64,000 nucleotides of DNA from Pseudomonadota bacterium (GTDB lineage: Bacteria > Pseudomonadota > Gammaproteobacteria > Burkholderiales > Thiobacteraceae). Shown here piece after piece: positions 9,170 through 17,631 of this stretch. Both the position numbers and the translations under genes were made by a program. The DNA is taken from the NCBI GenBank assembly GCA_021812385.1, contig JAKANO010000006.1:124001-188000 (forward strand), given 5' to 3'. The notes under the pieces are model-generated. The model made no database searches. It had not been told where the DNA came from and saw only the letters and a list, made by a program, of their open reading frames with translations. The first letter of the stretch is position 1; the number at the start of each line of letters is the position of its first letter.

Positions 9170-11041
9170 TTAACTTGCCACGACGTGCTGCGGGCTGAAC
9201 TCCTCGCCCTCGTCGATATCCTCGCCCAGGAAGCCGCCGCTCTGATGCGCCCAAAGGCGCGCATACAAGCCACCGGCAGCCAACAAGCTTTGATGGTCGC
9301 CGTCCTCGACGACACGCCCCTTGTCCAGCACGATGAGCCGATCCATGGCGGCGATGGTGGATAAGCGGTGTGCAATCGCCACCACGGTTTTACCTTGCAT
9401 CAGTCGATATAAGCTGGCTTGGATGGCCGCTTCCACTTCGGAATCGAGCGCGCTGGTAGCCTCATCCAACAGCAAAATCGGCGCATCCTTCAACATGACG
9501 CGCGCTATCGCGATGCGCTGGCGCTGCCCGCCGGAAAGTTTGACGCCGCGTTCGCCGACATGCGCATCGTAAGCCTTGCGCCCTTTGGGGTCGCCTAAAT
9601 TTTGAATGAAGGCATGCGCTTCGGCGCGCTTAGCGGCGGCGACAACCTCTTCCTCGCTCGCATCGGGGCGGCCATACAAAATATTGTCGCGCAACGAACG
9701 ATGCAGCAGCGAAGTATCCTGGGTGACCATGCCGATCTGCGCGCGCAAGCTGTCCTGCGTGGCATGCGCAATGTCCTGGCCATCGATCAATATCCGGCCA
9801 TGCTCTACGTCGAAGAAGCGCAACAGCAGATTGACCACGGTCGACTTACCGGCGCCGGAACGCCCGACCAGCCCGATTTTTTCGCCCGGACGGATATGCA
9901 GCGACAGACGATCAATTACCGGGGTTGCGCCGCCGTAAGCAAAGCTCACCTGCTCGAATCGGATATCGCCGCGCGTCACCGTCAGTGGCTTTGCATCCGC
10001 TGTGTCGGTCACGGCGTGTGACCGGCACAGCGTGTTGATGCCGTCCTGCACCGTGCCCATGTGATCGAACAGCGCGGCAAATTCCCACATCACCCAGTGC
10101 GAAATACCGTTCAAGCGCAAGGCCATGGCGGTCGCCGCCGCCACCGCGCCAACACCGACCGCGCCGTGCATCCACAGCCACAGCGTGACGCCCGCCGTGC
10201 TCGCAATCAAACCCATGCTCAGCGTGTGATTGACGACCTCGAAGCCGCTGACCAAGCGCGCTTGCACATTGGCGCTACGCATGAAATCTTGCATCGCACT
10301 GCGCGCATAGCCCGCCTCGCGCTGCGTGTGGGAGAACAATTTAACCGTCGCGATATTGGTATAAGCATCGGTGATGCGGCCGACCATCAAAGAGCGCGCA
10401 TCGGCCTGCTCTCTGGCGATCTTCCCCAAGCGCGGCACGAAGTAGCGCAAGGAAACCATGTACAGCGCCAACCACCCCAGAAATGGCAGCAAGATCCAGC
10501 GCTCCAAATTGCCGACCACCGCCACCATGGTGACGAAATAAATCACCACGAATACCAGAATATCCGCCACGATCAACCAAACCTCGCGCACCGCCAGCGC
10601 AGTTTGCATCACCTTGGTGGCCACGCGCCCGGCGAACTCATCCTGATAAAAATTCATGCTTTGCGCCAGCATCTGGCGATGAAAATTCCAACGCAACAGC
10701 ATGGGAAAGTTGTTGGCCAAAGTCTGGTGCTTGATCATGGTTTGCAGCGCCACCAGCAAGGGGCTGGCGAAAAGCACCGCAGCCAGCAGCAATAACGTCG
10801 AGCGCTGCTCGGTCCACAATTGGCTGGGTTCTATATGCCCCAGCCAATCGACGATTTTTCCCAGGACGCTGAATAAGAACGCCTCGAACGCACCAATCAC
10901 CGCCGTGCACAAGGTCATCGCCAGTATGTAGCCACGCAAACCGCGCGTGCAGTACCAGAGAAAAGGCAAGAAATCCTTGGGCGGCGTAACCGGTGCCGTG
11001 TCCGGATAGGGATTAAGAAATTTCTCGAAAAATTGAAACAC
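9170..11041 (-). CDS. ABC transporter, fused membrane and ATPase domains (MsbA/MDR type)
   Basis: Half-transporter of 623 aa expected to work as a homodimeric exporter in the inner membrane. Residues about 25-340 form the six-helix type-1 exporter membrane domain (LRGYILAMTLCTAVIGAF and others). The C-terminal ATPase has Walker A GLVGRSGAGKST, Q-loop, signature LSGGQRQRIAIARVML, Walker B ILLLDEATSALD and the H-loop VAIAHRLSTIAAMD. The substrate cannot be deduced; the nearest functional class is multidrug or lipid exporters. It is a single gene flanked by repeat elements on both sides. The start at 11041 gives MFQFFEKFLNPYPD. Confidence 0.92.
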   Translation of the reverse strand: MFQFFEKFLNPYPDTAPVTPPKDFLPFLWYCTRGLRGYILAMTLCTAVIGAFEAFLFSVLGKIVDWLGHIEPSQLWTEQRSTLLLLAAVLFASPLLVALQTMIKHQTLANNFPMLLRWNFHRQMLAQSMNFYQDEFAGRVATKVMQTALAVREVWLIVADILVFVVIYFVTMVAVVGNLERWILLPFLGWLALYMVSLRYFVPRLGKIAREQADARSLMVGRITDAYTNIATVKLFSHTQREAGYARSAMQDFMRSANVQARLVSGFEVVNHTLSMGLIASTAGVTLWLWMHGAVGVGAVAAATAMALRLNGISHWVMWEFAALFDHMGTVQDGINTLCRSHAVTDTADAKPLTVTRGDIRFEQVSFAYGGATPVIDRLSLHIRPGEKIGLVGRSGAGKSTVVNLLLRFFDVEHGRILIDGQDIAHATQDSLRAQIGMVTQDTSLLHRSLRDNILYGRPDASEEEVVAAAKRAEAHAFIQNLGDPKGRKAYDAHVGERGVKLSGGQRQRIAIARVMLKDAPILLLDEATSALDSEVEAAIQASLYRLMQGKTVVAIAHRLSTIAAMDRLIVLDKGRVVEDGDHQSLLAAGGLYARLWAHQSGGFLGEDIDEGEEFSPQHVVAS

Positions 11042-11124
11042 GCAAATACTCCAGATCAGATCGGTGGCTTGGCTACAAAATGCGATAATTCGTTACCAAG
11101 CAGTCTATCATCCTTAAAAAACCT

Positions 11125-11228
11125 TGAACCACGGAGTATGGATGTAGGGGCGAGGCATGCCTCGCCCGATAGCCTAAGCGGAGCGGGCATGCCCGCCCCC
11201 TACATTGACCATGACCTCCGTGGTGAAC
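11125..11228. repeat. Nested repeat: GTAGGGGCGAGGC palindromes inside an ACCACGGAG element
   Basis: Outer arms GAACCACGGAG (11126-11136) and CTCCGTGGTGAAC (11216-11228) are reverse complements. Between them lies a second inverted repeat, TGTAGGGGCGAGGCATGCC... / ...GGGCATGCCCGCCCCCTACA (11143-11204). The inner motif recurs as a single half at 43729-43752. The element lies between the ABC gene and the kinase gene, just 21 bases before the kinase start. Confidence 0.85.
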
Positions 11229-11249
11229 GATTTTTAACCGACTTTAACC

Positions 11250-12134
11250 ATGCCCCTCTCAAACACCCTCTCCGAACACATCAGCCAAGCCACCGGCACA
11301 CCCTTTCAAGCGCGCCGCCAGCGCAGCGTCGACGGCGGTTGCATCAATCAAGCGTTTGTAATCGAGGACGGACAAAGGGCTTTTTTCGCGAAAACCAATC
11401 AAGCCGACAAGCGCGACATGTTCGCAGCAGAAGCGGCTGGTTTAAATGAAATCCTCGCCAGCCACAGCCTGCGCGCACCGCGTCCCATCTGCCACGGCGT
11501 GGCCGAGGACCAAGCTTATCTGGTGCTGGAATATATCGGCATGCAAGAAGGCGATAGCCGCAGCGCAGAAGACTTGGGTCTGCAGCTCGCACAAATGCAT
11601 CGCAAGACCGCCCCCAAGTTCGGGTGGGAGATCGACAACACCATCGGCGCCACCCCGCAAATCAATACCTGGGCAGCGGATTGGGTGAGTTTTTACGGTA
11701 AGCAGCGCCTGCACTTCCAGCTCGCCTTGGCGGAGGAGAAGGGGTGCAGGCTGCTGAACTTGGGCGAGCAGCTCATCGCCATCCTGCCGGCCTTTTTTGA
11801 TACCTACCAACCAGCACCCTCCCTACTCCATGGCGATTTATGGGGAGGCAACTGGGGTGCCGATGACCAAGGCAAAGCGGTTATTTTCGACCCCGCGCTG
11901 TATTACGGCGACCGTGAAACCGACCTGGCCATGACTGAATTGTTTGGCGGTTTTCCGCCACGCTTCTATTCGGCATATCGGGACGCCTACCCGATTGATG
12001 CCGCCGGCTATGCAGTTCGCAAGATTTTGTACCAGTTCTACCACGTGCTGAATCATTTCAATTTGTTTGGCGGGTCTTATGCCGGACAATCCCAGCAAAT
12101 GATGCAGCGGCTACTGGCCGAAGTGCGCGGATAA
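11250..12134 (+). CDS. Fructosamine-3-kinase-like protein
   Basis: Kinase of the fructosamine-3-kinase/APH superfamily (294 aa). Family members phosphorylate ketoamine adducts on proteins or small molecules and are thought to repair glycation. Visible motifs are the N-terminal GGCINQAFVIEDGQRAFFAK (nucleotide-binding lobe with Lys), the catalytic-loop LLHGDLWGGNWG (about residues 191-202), and FDPALYYGDRETDLAMTELFGGF, which supplies the metal-binding Asp and the family's downstream signature. Single gene; a perfect FNR-type palindrome begins 3 bases after its stop. Confidence 0.9.
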   Translation: MPLSNTLSEHISQATGTPFQARRQRSVDGGCINQAFVIEDGQRAFFAKTNQADKRDMFAAEAAGLNEILASHSLRAPRPICHGVAEDQAYLVLEYIGMQEGDSRSAEDLGLQLAQMHRKTAPKFGWEIDNTIGATPQINTWAADWVSFYGKQRLHFQLALAEEKGCRLLNLGEQLIAILPAFFDTYQPAPSLLHGDLWGGNWGADDQGKAVIFDPALYYGDRETDLAMTELFGGFPPRFYSAYRDAYPIDAAGYAVRKILYQFYHVLNHFNLFGGSYAGQSQQMMQRLLAEVRG

Positions 12135-12136
12135 AA

Positions 12137-12177
12137 TTGATTTATATCAATTTGATTCAAAAACCATTGCTTATACA
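12137..12177 (+). promoter_or_regulatory. FNR/CRP-type box with aligned -10 (candidate class II promoter)
   Basis: TTGAT-TTAT-ATCAA (12137-12150) is a perfect FNR/ANR consensus inside an extended AAATTGAT/ATCAATTT palindrome. A TATACA at 12172-12177 sits almost exactly where the -10 box of a class II FNR promoter should be (box centre near -41.5). Transcription would run toward the gene at 12356 with a leader of about 170 bases. Confidence 0.6.
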
Positions 12178-12355
12178 CAACTTCATGTATTTTGGATGAA
12201 GAAAAAGATCAAAAACCCTTATAAAGAAACTATTTAAAAAATCATCCGTCAAAGTTTCAGTGAAATGATATGTCGCCATCTTGAGATAAAGGCACCATAA
12301 ACCTTGCAATCCAGGGCTTTATCCATAGAATTGGTACGATTGAATTTGAACCATC

Positions 12356-12808
12356 ATGAACACAATCGGACATCGAACCATGCTCACCCTGTCGCAAACG
12401 ATTGGACTGCTACAACGCTTCATGCCGCAACGCGATGCAGCGGAATGGCTGGAAAACGACCGACGCTATAGCCCGGTCTTGCCGTTTTTGCAACACGGCG
12501 ACGCCCTATTTTATTTTGAGGACGATGTCGCGCGCTTCGTGCAAAAACTTTCTGCCCAAGCCGCGCTGCGCCGAGCCGACCGGCGCGAAGAACATAACCG
12601 CCGCCTATACGACGCCGATCGTCGCGACGCCTATGACCGCCGCTATTTACGGCGCAAAGCCGCCGCCAATAACCTCGACCGGCGTTTTGCCGTTCGTCCC
12701 GACCGCCGCAGCGATCTCGACCGGCGCATTCGCGGCTGGGTGGATCGGCGCTGCATCGACGACCGTAGAATTCCGCTGCTCATCGAATCCGGCAAGCGCA
12801 AGTCCTAA
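12356..12808 (+). CDS. Unknown DRR-rich basic protein
   Basis: I do not recognise this 150-residue protein. Residues about 1-65 look like a small folded domain (MLTLSQTIGLLQRFMPQRDA ... PVLPFLQHGDALFYFEDDV). From about residue 75 to 140 the sequence is built from an irregular Asp-Arg-Arg/Tyr-Asp-Arg-Arg repeat (RRADRREEHNRRLYDADRRD, DLDRRIRG, VDRRCIDDRR), very rich in Arg and Asp. Such a stretch could bind nucleic acid or polyanions, but that is inference. Starts at 12356 or 12380 are both possible. A candidate FNR-dependent promoter lies upstream. It is convergent with hypE; the two stops overlap by 4 bases. Confidence 0.7.
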   Translation: MNTIGHRTMLTLSQTIGLLQRFMPQRDAAEWLENDRRYSPVLPFLQHGDALFYFEDDVARFVQKLSAQAALRRADRREEHNRRLYDADRRDAYDRRYLRRKAAANNLDRRFAVRPDRRSDLDRRIRGWVDRRCIDDRRIPLLIESGKRKS

Positions 12809-13809
12809 CAAATTCGCGGCAGCGGATCGTCTTCCAGCTCTTCCAGCAAGCGCTCGCCGCCCAATTCCGTCTGCAACACCACATGCGCGCGTCCGGTTTC
12901 AACAAAGCCAATCAACGCCGCATCGCTGCCCTGCGCCAAGCCGCGCAAGCGTGACAACGCCTCATCTGCCTGATCTTTAGCAAGCACCGCCACCAGCCGC
13001 CCTTCGCACGCCAAGTACAGCGGATCGTAACCCAGCATCTCGCACACCGCCGCTACCGGCTCGCGCACCGGGATCGCGGCTTGCTTGAGGCGCACCGTTA
13101 GTTCCGTAGCGCGGCAAATTTCCTGCATCACCGTCGCCAAGCCGCCGCGCGTCGGGTCGCGCATGAAACGCAGACCGGGCAACGGCGTCAAAGCTTGCGC
13201 CAGCGGCAATACGCTCGCCGCATCCGAAAGCAAATCGCCGCGCAAACCGAACTGCTCGCGTGCCAGCATCACCGCCGTGCCATGATCACCCACCGGCCCG
13301 CTGAGCAGGATCGCATCGCCGGCTCGAATCTGTTGCATACCCAATTGCAATTGTGGCGGCCGCACGCCGACACCAGTCGTGGCCAAGTACAAGCCCCCGC
13401 CCTCGCCGCGCCGCAGCACCTTGGTATCGCCGGCGACCACCACCACATTCGCCTCGCGCGCCGCTTGCGCCAAGCTAGTGACAATGCGTTCGAGTTGGGC
13501 GATTTCCATGCCTTCTTCGATAAAGGCATTCAGCGTGAGATACAGCGGGATAGCGCCGGCCACGGCCAAATCGTTCACCGTGCCATGCACCGCCAAAGAG
13601 CCGATGGTGCCGCCGGGAAATTCCAGCGGCTGCACGGTGAAGCCGTCTGTCGTCACCATCACTTCACCCGTCATCGCCGGCAGCGACGCGGCATCCACCT
13701 GCGTATTCAACAAAGGATTGGCGAGATGGCGCGCGAAGATTTCATCGATCAATTCGCGCATGTAGCGTCCGCCGTTGCCGTGGGCCAGGGTGATGTGGGT
13801 GTCGTCCAT
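12805..13809 (-). CDS. hypE: Hydrogenase maturation factor HypE (carbamoyl dehydratase)
   Basis: HypE accepts a carbamoyl group from HypF on its C-terminal cysteine and dehydrates it with ATP to a thiocyanate, the source of the CN ligands of the NiFe active site. The 334-residue PurM/AIR-synthase-like protein shows ITLAHGNGGRYMRELI at the start, VVVVAGDTKVLRRGEGGGLY in the middle, RDPTRGGLATVMQEI, and ends in the diagnostic PRIC, where the last residue is the modified Cys. It is the only hypE in the window and lies at the end of the group 3b hydrogenase locus, 250 bases of repeats past the protease gene. Confidence 0.97.
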   Translation of the reverse strand: MDDTHITLAHGNGGRYMRELIDEIFARHLANPLLNTQVDAASLPAMTGEVMVTTDGFTVQPLEFPGGTIGSLAVHGTVNDLAVAGAIPLYLTLNAFIEEGMEIAQLERIVTSLAQAAREANVVVVAGDTKVLRRGEGGGLYLATTGVGVRPPQLQLGMQQIRAGDAILLSGPVGDHGTAVMLAREQFGLRGDLLSDAASVLPLAQALTPLPGLRFMRDPTRGGLATVMQEICRATELTVRLKQAAIPVREPVAAVCEMLGYDPLYLACEGRLVAVLAKDQADEALSRLRGLAQGSDAALIGFVETGRAHVVLQTELGGERLLEELEDDPLPRIC

Positions 13810-13839
13810 TTTTCAAAACCTTTAACCTATAAAAAGCAG

Positions 13840-13963
13840 TTCGCCACAGAGATCACAGAGGAAACCAAGGGGTTAATGGGCGGTTCTAACTCACCCAACG
13901 GGTGCGCATGCCTATCTCGCAAAACTCCCTGATTCTCCGTGTTCTCTGTGTTCTCTGTGGCTG
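13840..13963. repeat. Dispersed inverted-repeat element (CCACAGAG type), copy 3a
   Basis: The left arm CGCCACAGAGATCACAGAGG (13842-13861) pairs with the right arm CTCCGTGTTCTCTGTGTTCTCTGTGG (13935-13960). It lies between hypE and the protease gene, immediately next to a second element (13993-14090). It has the same build as the ACCACGGAG elements, with GAG-ACA units in place of GAG-GAC. Confidence 0.8.
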
Positions 13964-13992
13964 CATTTCCTTTTTTTAGGTTTAAAAACCTT

Positions 13993-14090
13993 TTTGCCAC
14001 AGAGAACACAGAGGTCACAGAGAGAGGATTGGGTTTGTTGGGTTACGGCGCGAAAGCGCGCCTAACCCAAGCTACTTGTTCTCTGTGGCG
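13993..14090. repeat. Inverted-repeat element, copy 3b, reaching into the protease gene
   Basis: The left arm TTTGCCACAGAGAACACAGAG lies at about 13993-14014 and the short right arm TTGTTCTCTGTGGCG at 14077-14091. Between them is a separate hairpin, GGGTTACGGCGCG / CGCGCCTAACCC (14040-14069). The right arm and hairpin cover the last codons and stop of the minus-strand protease gene, so the repeat supplies its C-terminal residues PQRTSSLG. Confidence 0.75.
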
Positions 14091-14529
14091 CATAGTCGTG
14101 TAGCGCTTCCAGCAACCTCGGCAAGCTTGCACGCATTTGATTGGATAGCGGAGCCAGGGTATCGGTCTCTCCTACTTCAACGCCGAGCAACAGTATTTTA
14201 GGTGGCAATTGGCCAAGGCGCTCTGCCAGTTTCAATGCATCGGCGACACCAAAGCCGTGGGTCGAAGTATGGCGCGCCAACTGTCGGTAAATCGCTTCAC
14301 CCTCGATATGCAACACGCTGCCAATTGCCGCACCGCTTTTCACCGCATCGATCAAAATCAACTGATCCACGCCAACGAGCGCTCCGATCAGGCGCGTGCC
14401 CGGGCGATCCAGGTAAATCAATTCTGCAGACTTGGGATCGATCCAAGCGCGCAGTTCGTCATAAACCCACGCACCGAATTGATCGTCGCCGAAGGGTGAG
14501 CCGATGCAGATGATTTTCGTGCTCGGCAT
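14062..14529 (-). CDS. [NiFe]-hydrogenase maturation protease (group 3b locus)
   Basis: Endopeptidase of the HyaD/HoxW/HycI family that removes the C-terminal extension of the large subunit once nickel is inserted. The 155-residue product begins MPSTKIICIGSPFGDDQFG, matching the family's N-terminal GNxxxxDDG pattern with a nickel-sensing acidic residue. Next come YLDRPGTRLIGALVGVDQLILIDAV (second acidic ligand) and HTSTHGFGVADALKLAERL (His ligand). The start is at 14527-14529, overlapping the hydA stop (TGATG); an open frame upstream is a shadow of hydA. The last residues are encoded by a dispersed repeat. Its expected substrate is the neighbouring HydA. Confidence 0.88.
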   Translation of the reverse strand: MPSTKIICIGSPFGDDQFGAWVYDELRAWIDPKSAELIYLDRPGTRLIGALVGVDQLILIDAVKSGAAIGSVLHIEGEAIYRQLARHTSTHGFGVADALKLAERLGQLPPKILLLGVEVGETDTLAPLSNQMRASLPRLLEALHDYAPQRTSSLG

Positions 14530-15830
14530 CAGTCGCGCCGCAGCCGAAGATCGAGAAAGTGCGTGGCGCAGGAGATGCAGGGATCGTAATTGCGGATCAC
14601 GGTCTCGGCATGCAGGCGCAGCGCTTGGTCGGATTGTTCGAAACCCAGTTGCGTCAAACTCGCGCGCAAATCCTGCTCGATGCGCGCCTGATTTTGGCTG
14701 GTCGGGGGCACGATGCGCGCCTGCATTATCCGGCCTTGCGCATCCAGTTCGTAGCGATGCCACAACAGGCCACGCGGCGCTTCGCTGACGCCGCAGCCGA
14801 CCCCGGCACGTGGCGCAACTTCAACAAATGGGGCATCCGGCATGCGATACGCCACCAGCAAGCCAATCGCTTCTTCGATGGCAAACAGAATCTCGACCGC
14901 GCGCGCCACCAGGCTATGAAACATATTTTTCGAGGGCCAGGCGACGCCGGTCTCCAGCGCGACTTGCTGGACGGAAATTGGCAGCCGATTGAAATGCAGG
15001 TTCATGCGCGCCAAGGGCCCCACCAAATACGGCTGCCCATTATGCAAGCAATGCAGCGCCGTGGAATGCGCCACGTGGATTTCCTCGAATTCCTGTTCGA
15101 AGGCGGCCAGGTCGATATCCAGGCCGTGCGAGGACACGATGCGCGTGCCCAGTATCGGATAATCGCCATCGTCGCTGGCTACGCTGACGCACTCGAATTC
15201 CTGGGTATCGTCCGGCACTGGCAACGCGGCGCACCAGCGCACCAGCTCGCGTGCTTCCGGCAAGGCCGCTTCCAGCTTGGCGCGCAGTTGTGCGGCTTGC
15301 TCCAGCGTCGGCGCATGATAGAAACCGCCAACCCGCACGCCCACCGGATGCACCGAACGCCCGCCGAGAAAGCGAATCAGCGCGTTGCCCAAATCCTGTA
15401 AGCGCAACCCGCGTCGCACCGCTTCGGGCTGCTGCTCGGCCAATGCAATCACGCTCTGGCAACCGAGAAAATCCGGCGCGGCCAGCAAATGAATATGCAG
15501 CGCATGCGACTCGATCCACTCGCCGCAGTAGAACAAGCGGCGCATGTCCTCCACCCACGGCGTGACGCGGGTGCTAAACGCCGCCTCGATGGCGCGCACC
15601 GCGCTCATCTGATACGCCACCGGGCAGATGCCGCAAATCCGCGCCACCATGTCCGGCACTTCGGTATAACTGCGGCCTTGCAGGAATTTTTCGAACAGGC
15701 GCGGCGGCTCGTAGATTTTCAGTTTCAAGTCGCTGATGGCGCCGTCGCGTACCGCCAGCTCCAGCGCGCCCTCGCCTTCCACCCGCGCCAGCACCGGGAC
15801 GTGAATTGAGATTTCGCGCGGCTCAGTCAT
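14529..15830 (-). CDS. hydA: Group 3b [NiFe]-hydrogenase large (alpha) subunit HydA
   Basis: Catalytic subunit holding the NiFe(CN)2CO centre (433 aa). It starts MTEPREISIHVPVLARVEGEG, with the RVEGEG motif near the N-terminus. The L1 cysteines are in RICGICPVAYQMSAVRAIEA (about residues 60-80), where the usual His position is Tyr. The L2 motif DPCISCATH near the C-terminus is followed by only nine residues (FLDLRLRRD), the peptide to be removed by the protease encoded just downstream. It overlaps hydD by 8 bases. With hydB, hydG and hydD it matches the bifunctional NAD(P)-linked sulfhydrogenase type. The frame extends 26 codons upstream inside hydD; the start follows the homologous N-terminus. 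Confidence 0.95.
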   Translation of the reverse strand: MTEPREISIHVPVLARVEGEGALELAVRDGAISDLKLKIYEPPRLFEKFLQGRSYTEVPDMVARICGICPVAYQMSAVRAIEAAFSTRVTPWVEDMRRLFYCGEWIESHALHIHLLAAPDFLGCQSVIALAEQQPEAVRRGLRLQDLGNALIRFLGGRSVHPVGVRVGGFYHAPTLEQAAQLRAKLEAALPEARELVRWCAALPVPDDTQEFECVSVASDDGDYPILGTRIVSSHGLDIDLAAFEQEFEEIHVAHSTALHCLHNGQPYLVGPLARMNLHFNRLPISVQQVALETGVAWPSKNMFHSLVARAVEILFAIEEAIGLLVAYRMPDAPFVEVAPRAGVGCGVSEAPRGLLWHRYELDAQGRIMQARIVPPTSQNQARIEQDLRASLTQLGFEQSDQALRLHAETVIRNYDPCISCATHFLDLRLRRD

Positions 15831-16605
15831 GCTTGTGCTCGGTGAAAGCGGCGGCCTCAGCATAAGCCTCGGCGCCCGCGTTGATGAACAAAAAGCGCTT
15901 GGCGACATCGGCAGACGTCAGTCCCAAACCGCTCAGGCGTTGACCCAAAGCATGGCCATTGACCAATTCCGACGGCCCAAAGCAAGCGTAGCAGGCACGT
16001 CCGAATTGCGGACACAAGGCGCCGCAGCCGGTGCGCGTCACCGGCCCCATACAGGGCTCGCCGCGCGTGACCAGCACGCAGACATTGCCGGCGCGCTTGC
16101 AATCGAGGCAGAGCGGATCGGCGTTGACTTTCGGTCGTACTGCAAACAGCAAATCGCGCAGCAGTTGCAGCACTTGGCGCGAAGTCACCGGGCAACCCCA
16201 CAGTTCGTAGTCCACTTTGACATGCTGGGCGATAGCCGTCGAAGTATCCAAGCTGGAAATGAATTGCGGGCTGGCATACACGCTAGCTATCCAATCCGCA
16301 CCCTGCATCTTGCCGTTGCGCAGCGCCTGGATGCCGCCGCTGGTGGCGCATGCGCCGATGGTCACCAGATATTTGCTGTTGGCGCGTATGTTTTGGATAC
16401 GCTCAATTTCGTGCGCAGTCGTGATGCTGCCCTCGACGAAGGCGATATCCACCGCCGCATCCGGCTGCACCGCACCGGCCTCGGCAAAATGCACCAAGTC
16501 CACCAGTTGCGCGAGTTCCAGCAAGGCCGCGCCGGCGTTGAGAAAGGCCAACTGGCAACCATCGCAGGAAGAAAATTTGTGTATAGCAACGCGCGGCTTA
16601 GTCAT
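15823..16605 (-). CDS. hydD: Group 3b [NiFe]-hydrogenase small (delta) subunit HydD
   Basis: Electron-transfer subunit (260 aa) that passes electrons from the NiFe site to HydG/HydB. The N-terminal half has the proximal-cluster motif SSCDGCQLAFLN (about residues 12-23), IGACATSGG (about 93-101) and WGCPVTS. The C-terminal half carries two more cluster motifs, CLDCKRAGNVCV and GEPCMGPVTRTGCGALCPQF with GRACYACFGP. No Tat signal is present, so the enzyme is cytoplasmic. It overlaps hydA; upstream a 170-base repeat element separates it from hydG. Confidence 0.95.
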   Translation of the reverse strand: MTKPRVAIHKFSSCDGCQLAFLNAGAALLELAQLVDLVHFAEAGAVQPDAAVDIAFVEGSITTAHEIERIQNIRANSKYLVTIGACATSGGIQALRNGKMQGADWIASVYASPQFISSLDTSTAIAQHVKVDYELWGCPVTSRQVLQLLRDLLFAVRPKVNADPLCLDCKRAGNVCVLVTRGEPCMGPVTRTGCGALCPQFGRACYACFGPSELVNGHALGQRLSGLGLTSADVAKRFLFINAGAEAYAEAAAFTEHKHD

Positions 16606-16633
16606 CGCACAACCTTAGATTTAAAACAAAACA

Positions 16634-16754
16634 CTTCACCGCAAAGGACGCAAAGGTTCGCAAAGGAATGTTCAACATCACACCAATCTTGGCGCCCAAC
16701 TGGCAGATCAAGCCATTCCTTTCCTTCGCGCACCTTCGCGTCCTTCGCGGTTTA
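16634..16754. repeat. Dispersed inverted-repeat element (ACCGCAAAGGACG type), copy 4
   Basis: The left arm TTCACCGCAAAGGACGCAAA (16634-16653) continues GGTTCGCAAAGG. The right arm CCTTCGCGCACCTTCGCGTC (about 16722-16742) continues CTTCGCGGTTTAA. It occupies nearly the whole gap between hydG and hydD inside the hydrogenase gene row. Confidence 0.8.
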
Positions 16755-16774
16755 AATGTTTTAAAAAGCTAAAA

Positions 16775-17611
16775 TCAAAATCCCCGTATCCCCAACAGCT
16801 CCTTAATTTCGGAATAATCGAACACCGGCCCGTTGCGGCAGACGAATTTGCCGCCGAACTGGCAATGGCCGCAATGCCCCAGCGCGCAATGCATATTGCG
16901 CTCGGTGCTGAAATAAATCCGGTCTTCACCTAAGCCGTGCTGCAACAGAATTTTCGCCGCGGCGATCATCATGCCCTCCGGCCCGCACATCATGGCCACG
17001 CTGCTATCCGGCGCGACATGCGCTTGCGTGATCAATTCCGTCACCGGCCCCACATGCCACGGCCAAGGGCCGGCGCTGGCATTGGCGGCGATCAGCACTG
17101 TGGTATCGGGTGCGCGCGCCCAGTCTTCGTACTGCAGGCGATAGATCAAGTCCGCGCTGTGTTTTACGCCTTGAATGATCGTGAGCTTGCCATAGTCGGC
17201 GCGGCGGCGCATCACATAGCGAATCACCGACACCACCGGCGCGCAGCCCAGGCCGCCGGTCACGATCAGCACGTTTTTTCCAACCGCTGCCGCCAGCGGC
17301 CAGCCGCGACCATAGGGGCCACGAATACCGACACGGTCGCCGGGCGCAAGCTTGGCCAAGCCTTCGGTGACGCGGCCCACAACGCGGATAGTGTGGTCGA
17401 ACATCGTTTCCTCTTCGGGGTCGGAGACGATGGAAATCGCCACCTCGCCCACGCCGTACAAATACAGCATATTGAATTGCCCCGGCTGGAAGCGGTATTG
17501 GCGCTGCATTGCCGCATCCTCGAATGCCAGGCGCAACGTGAATATCGTCGGCGCATCCTGGCGCCGTTCGACGATGCGCGCGACATGCGGCAGATAGGGG
17601 TTAGTGTGCAT
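16775..17611 (-). CDS. hydG: Group 3b hydrogenase FAD/NAD(P)-binding gamma subunit HydG
   Basis: Diaphorase subunit related to AsrB and dihydroorotate dehydrogenase electron-transfer proteins (278 aa). It carries electrons between NAD(P)H and the FeS chain. The N-terminal FAD domain has FQPGQFNMLYLYGVGEVAISI (about residues 60-80). The NAD(P) domain has VLIVTGGLGCAPVVSVIRYV and MMCGPEGMMIAAA. The C-terminus holds a [2Fe-2S] site of four Cys in MHCALGHCGHCQFGGKFVC. The start MHTNPYLPHVARIVE is at 17611. The frame stays open for 94 more codons through the dispersed repeat at 17632-17873, which should not be read as part of the protein. Confidence 0.94.
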   Translation of the reverse strand: MHTNPYLPHVARIVERRQDAPTIFTLRLAFEDAAMQRQYRFQPGQFNMLYLYGVGEVAISIVSDPEEETMFDHTIRVVGRVTEGLAKLAPGDRVGIRGPYGRGWPLAAAVGKNVLIVTGGLGCAPVVSVIRYVMRRRADYGKLTIIQGVKHSADLIYRLQYEDWARAPDTTVLIAANASAGPWPWHVGPVTELITQAHVAPDSSVAMMCGPEGMMIAAAKILLQHGLGEDRIYFSTERNMHCALGHCGHCQFGGKFVCRNGPVFDYSEIKELLGIRGF

Positions 17612-17631
17612 TGTAAAAACCGCGACGTAGT

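Noticed and set aside
12137-12150. FNR box acting as terminator of the kinase gene
   Set aside because: The palindrome is AT-rich with weak pairing and no GC stem followed by T's, so a protein-binding site is the better reading.
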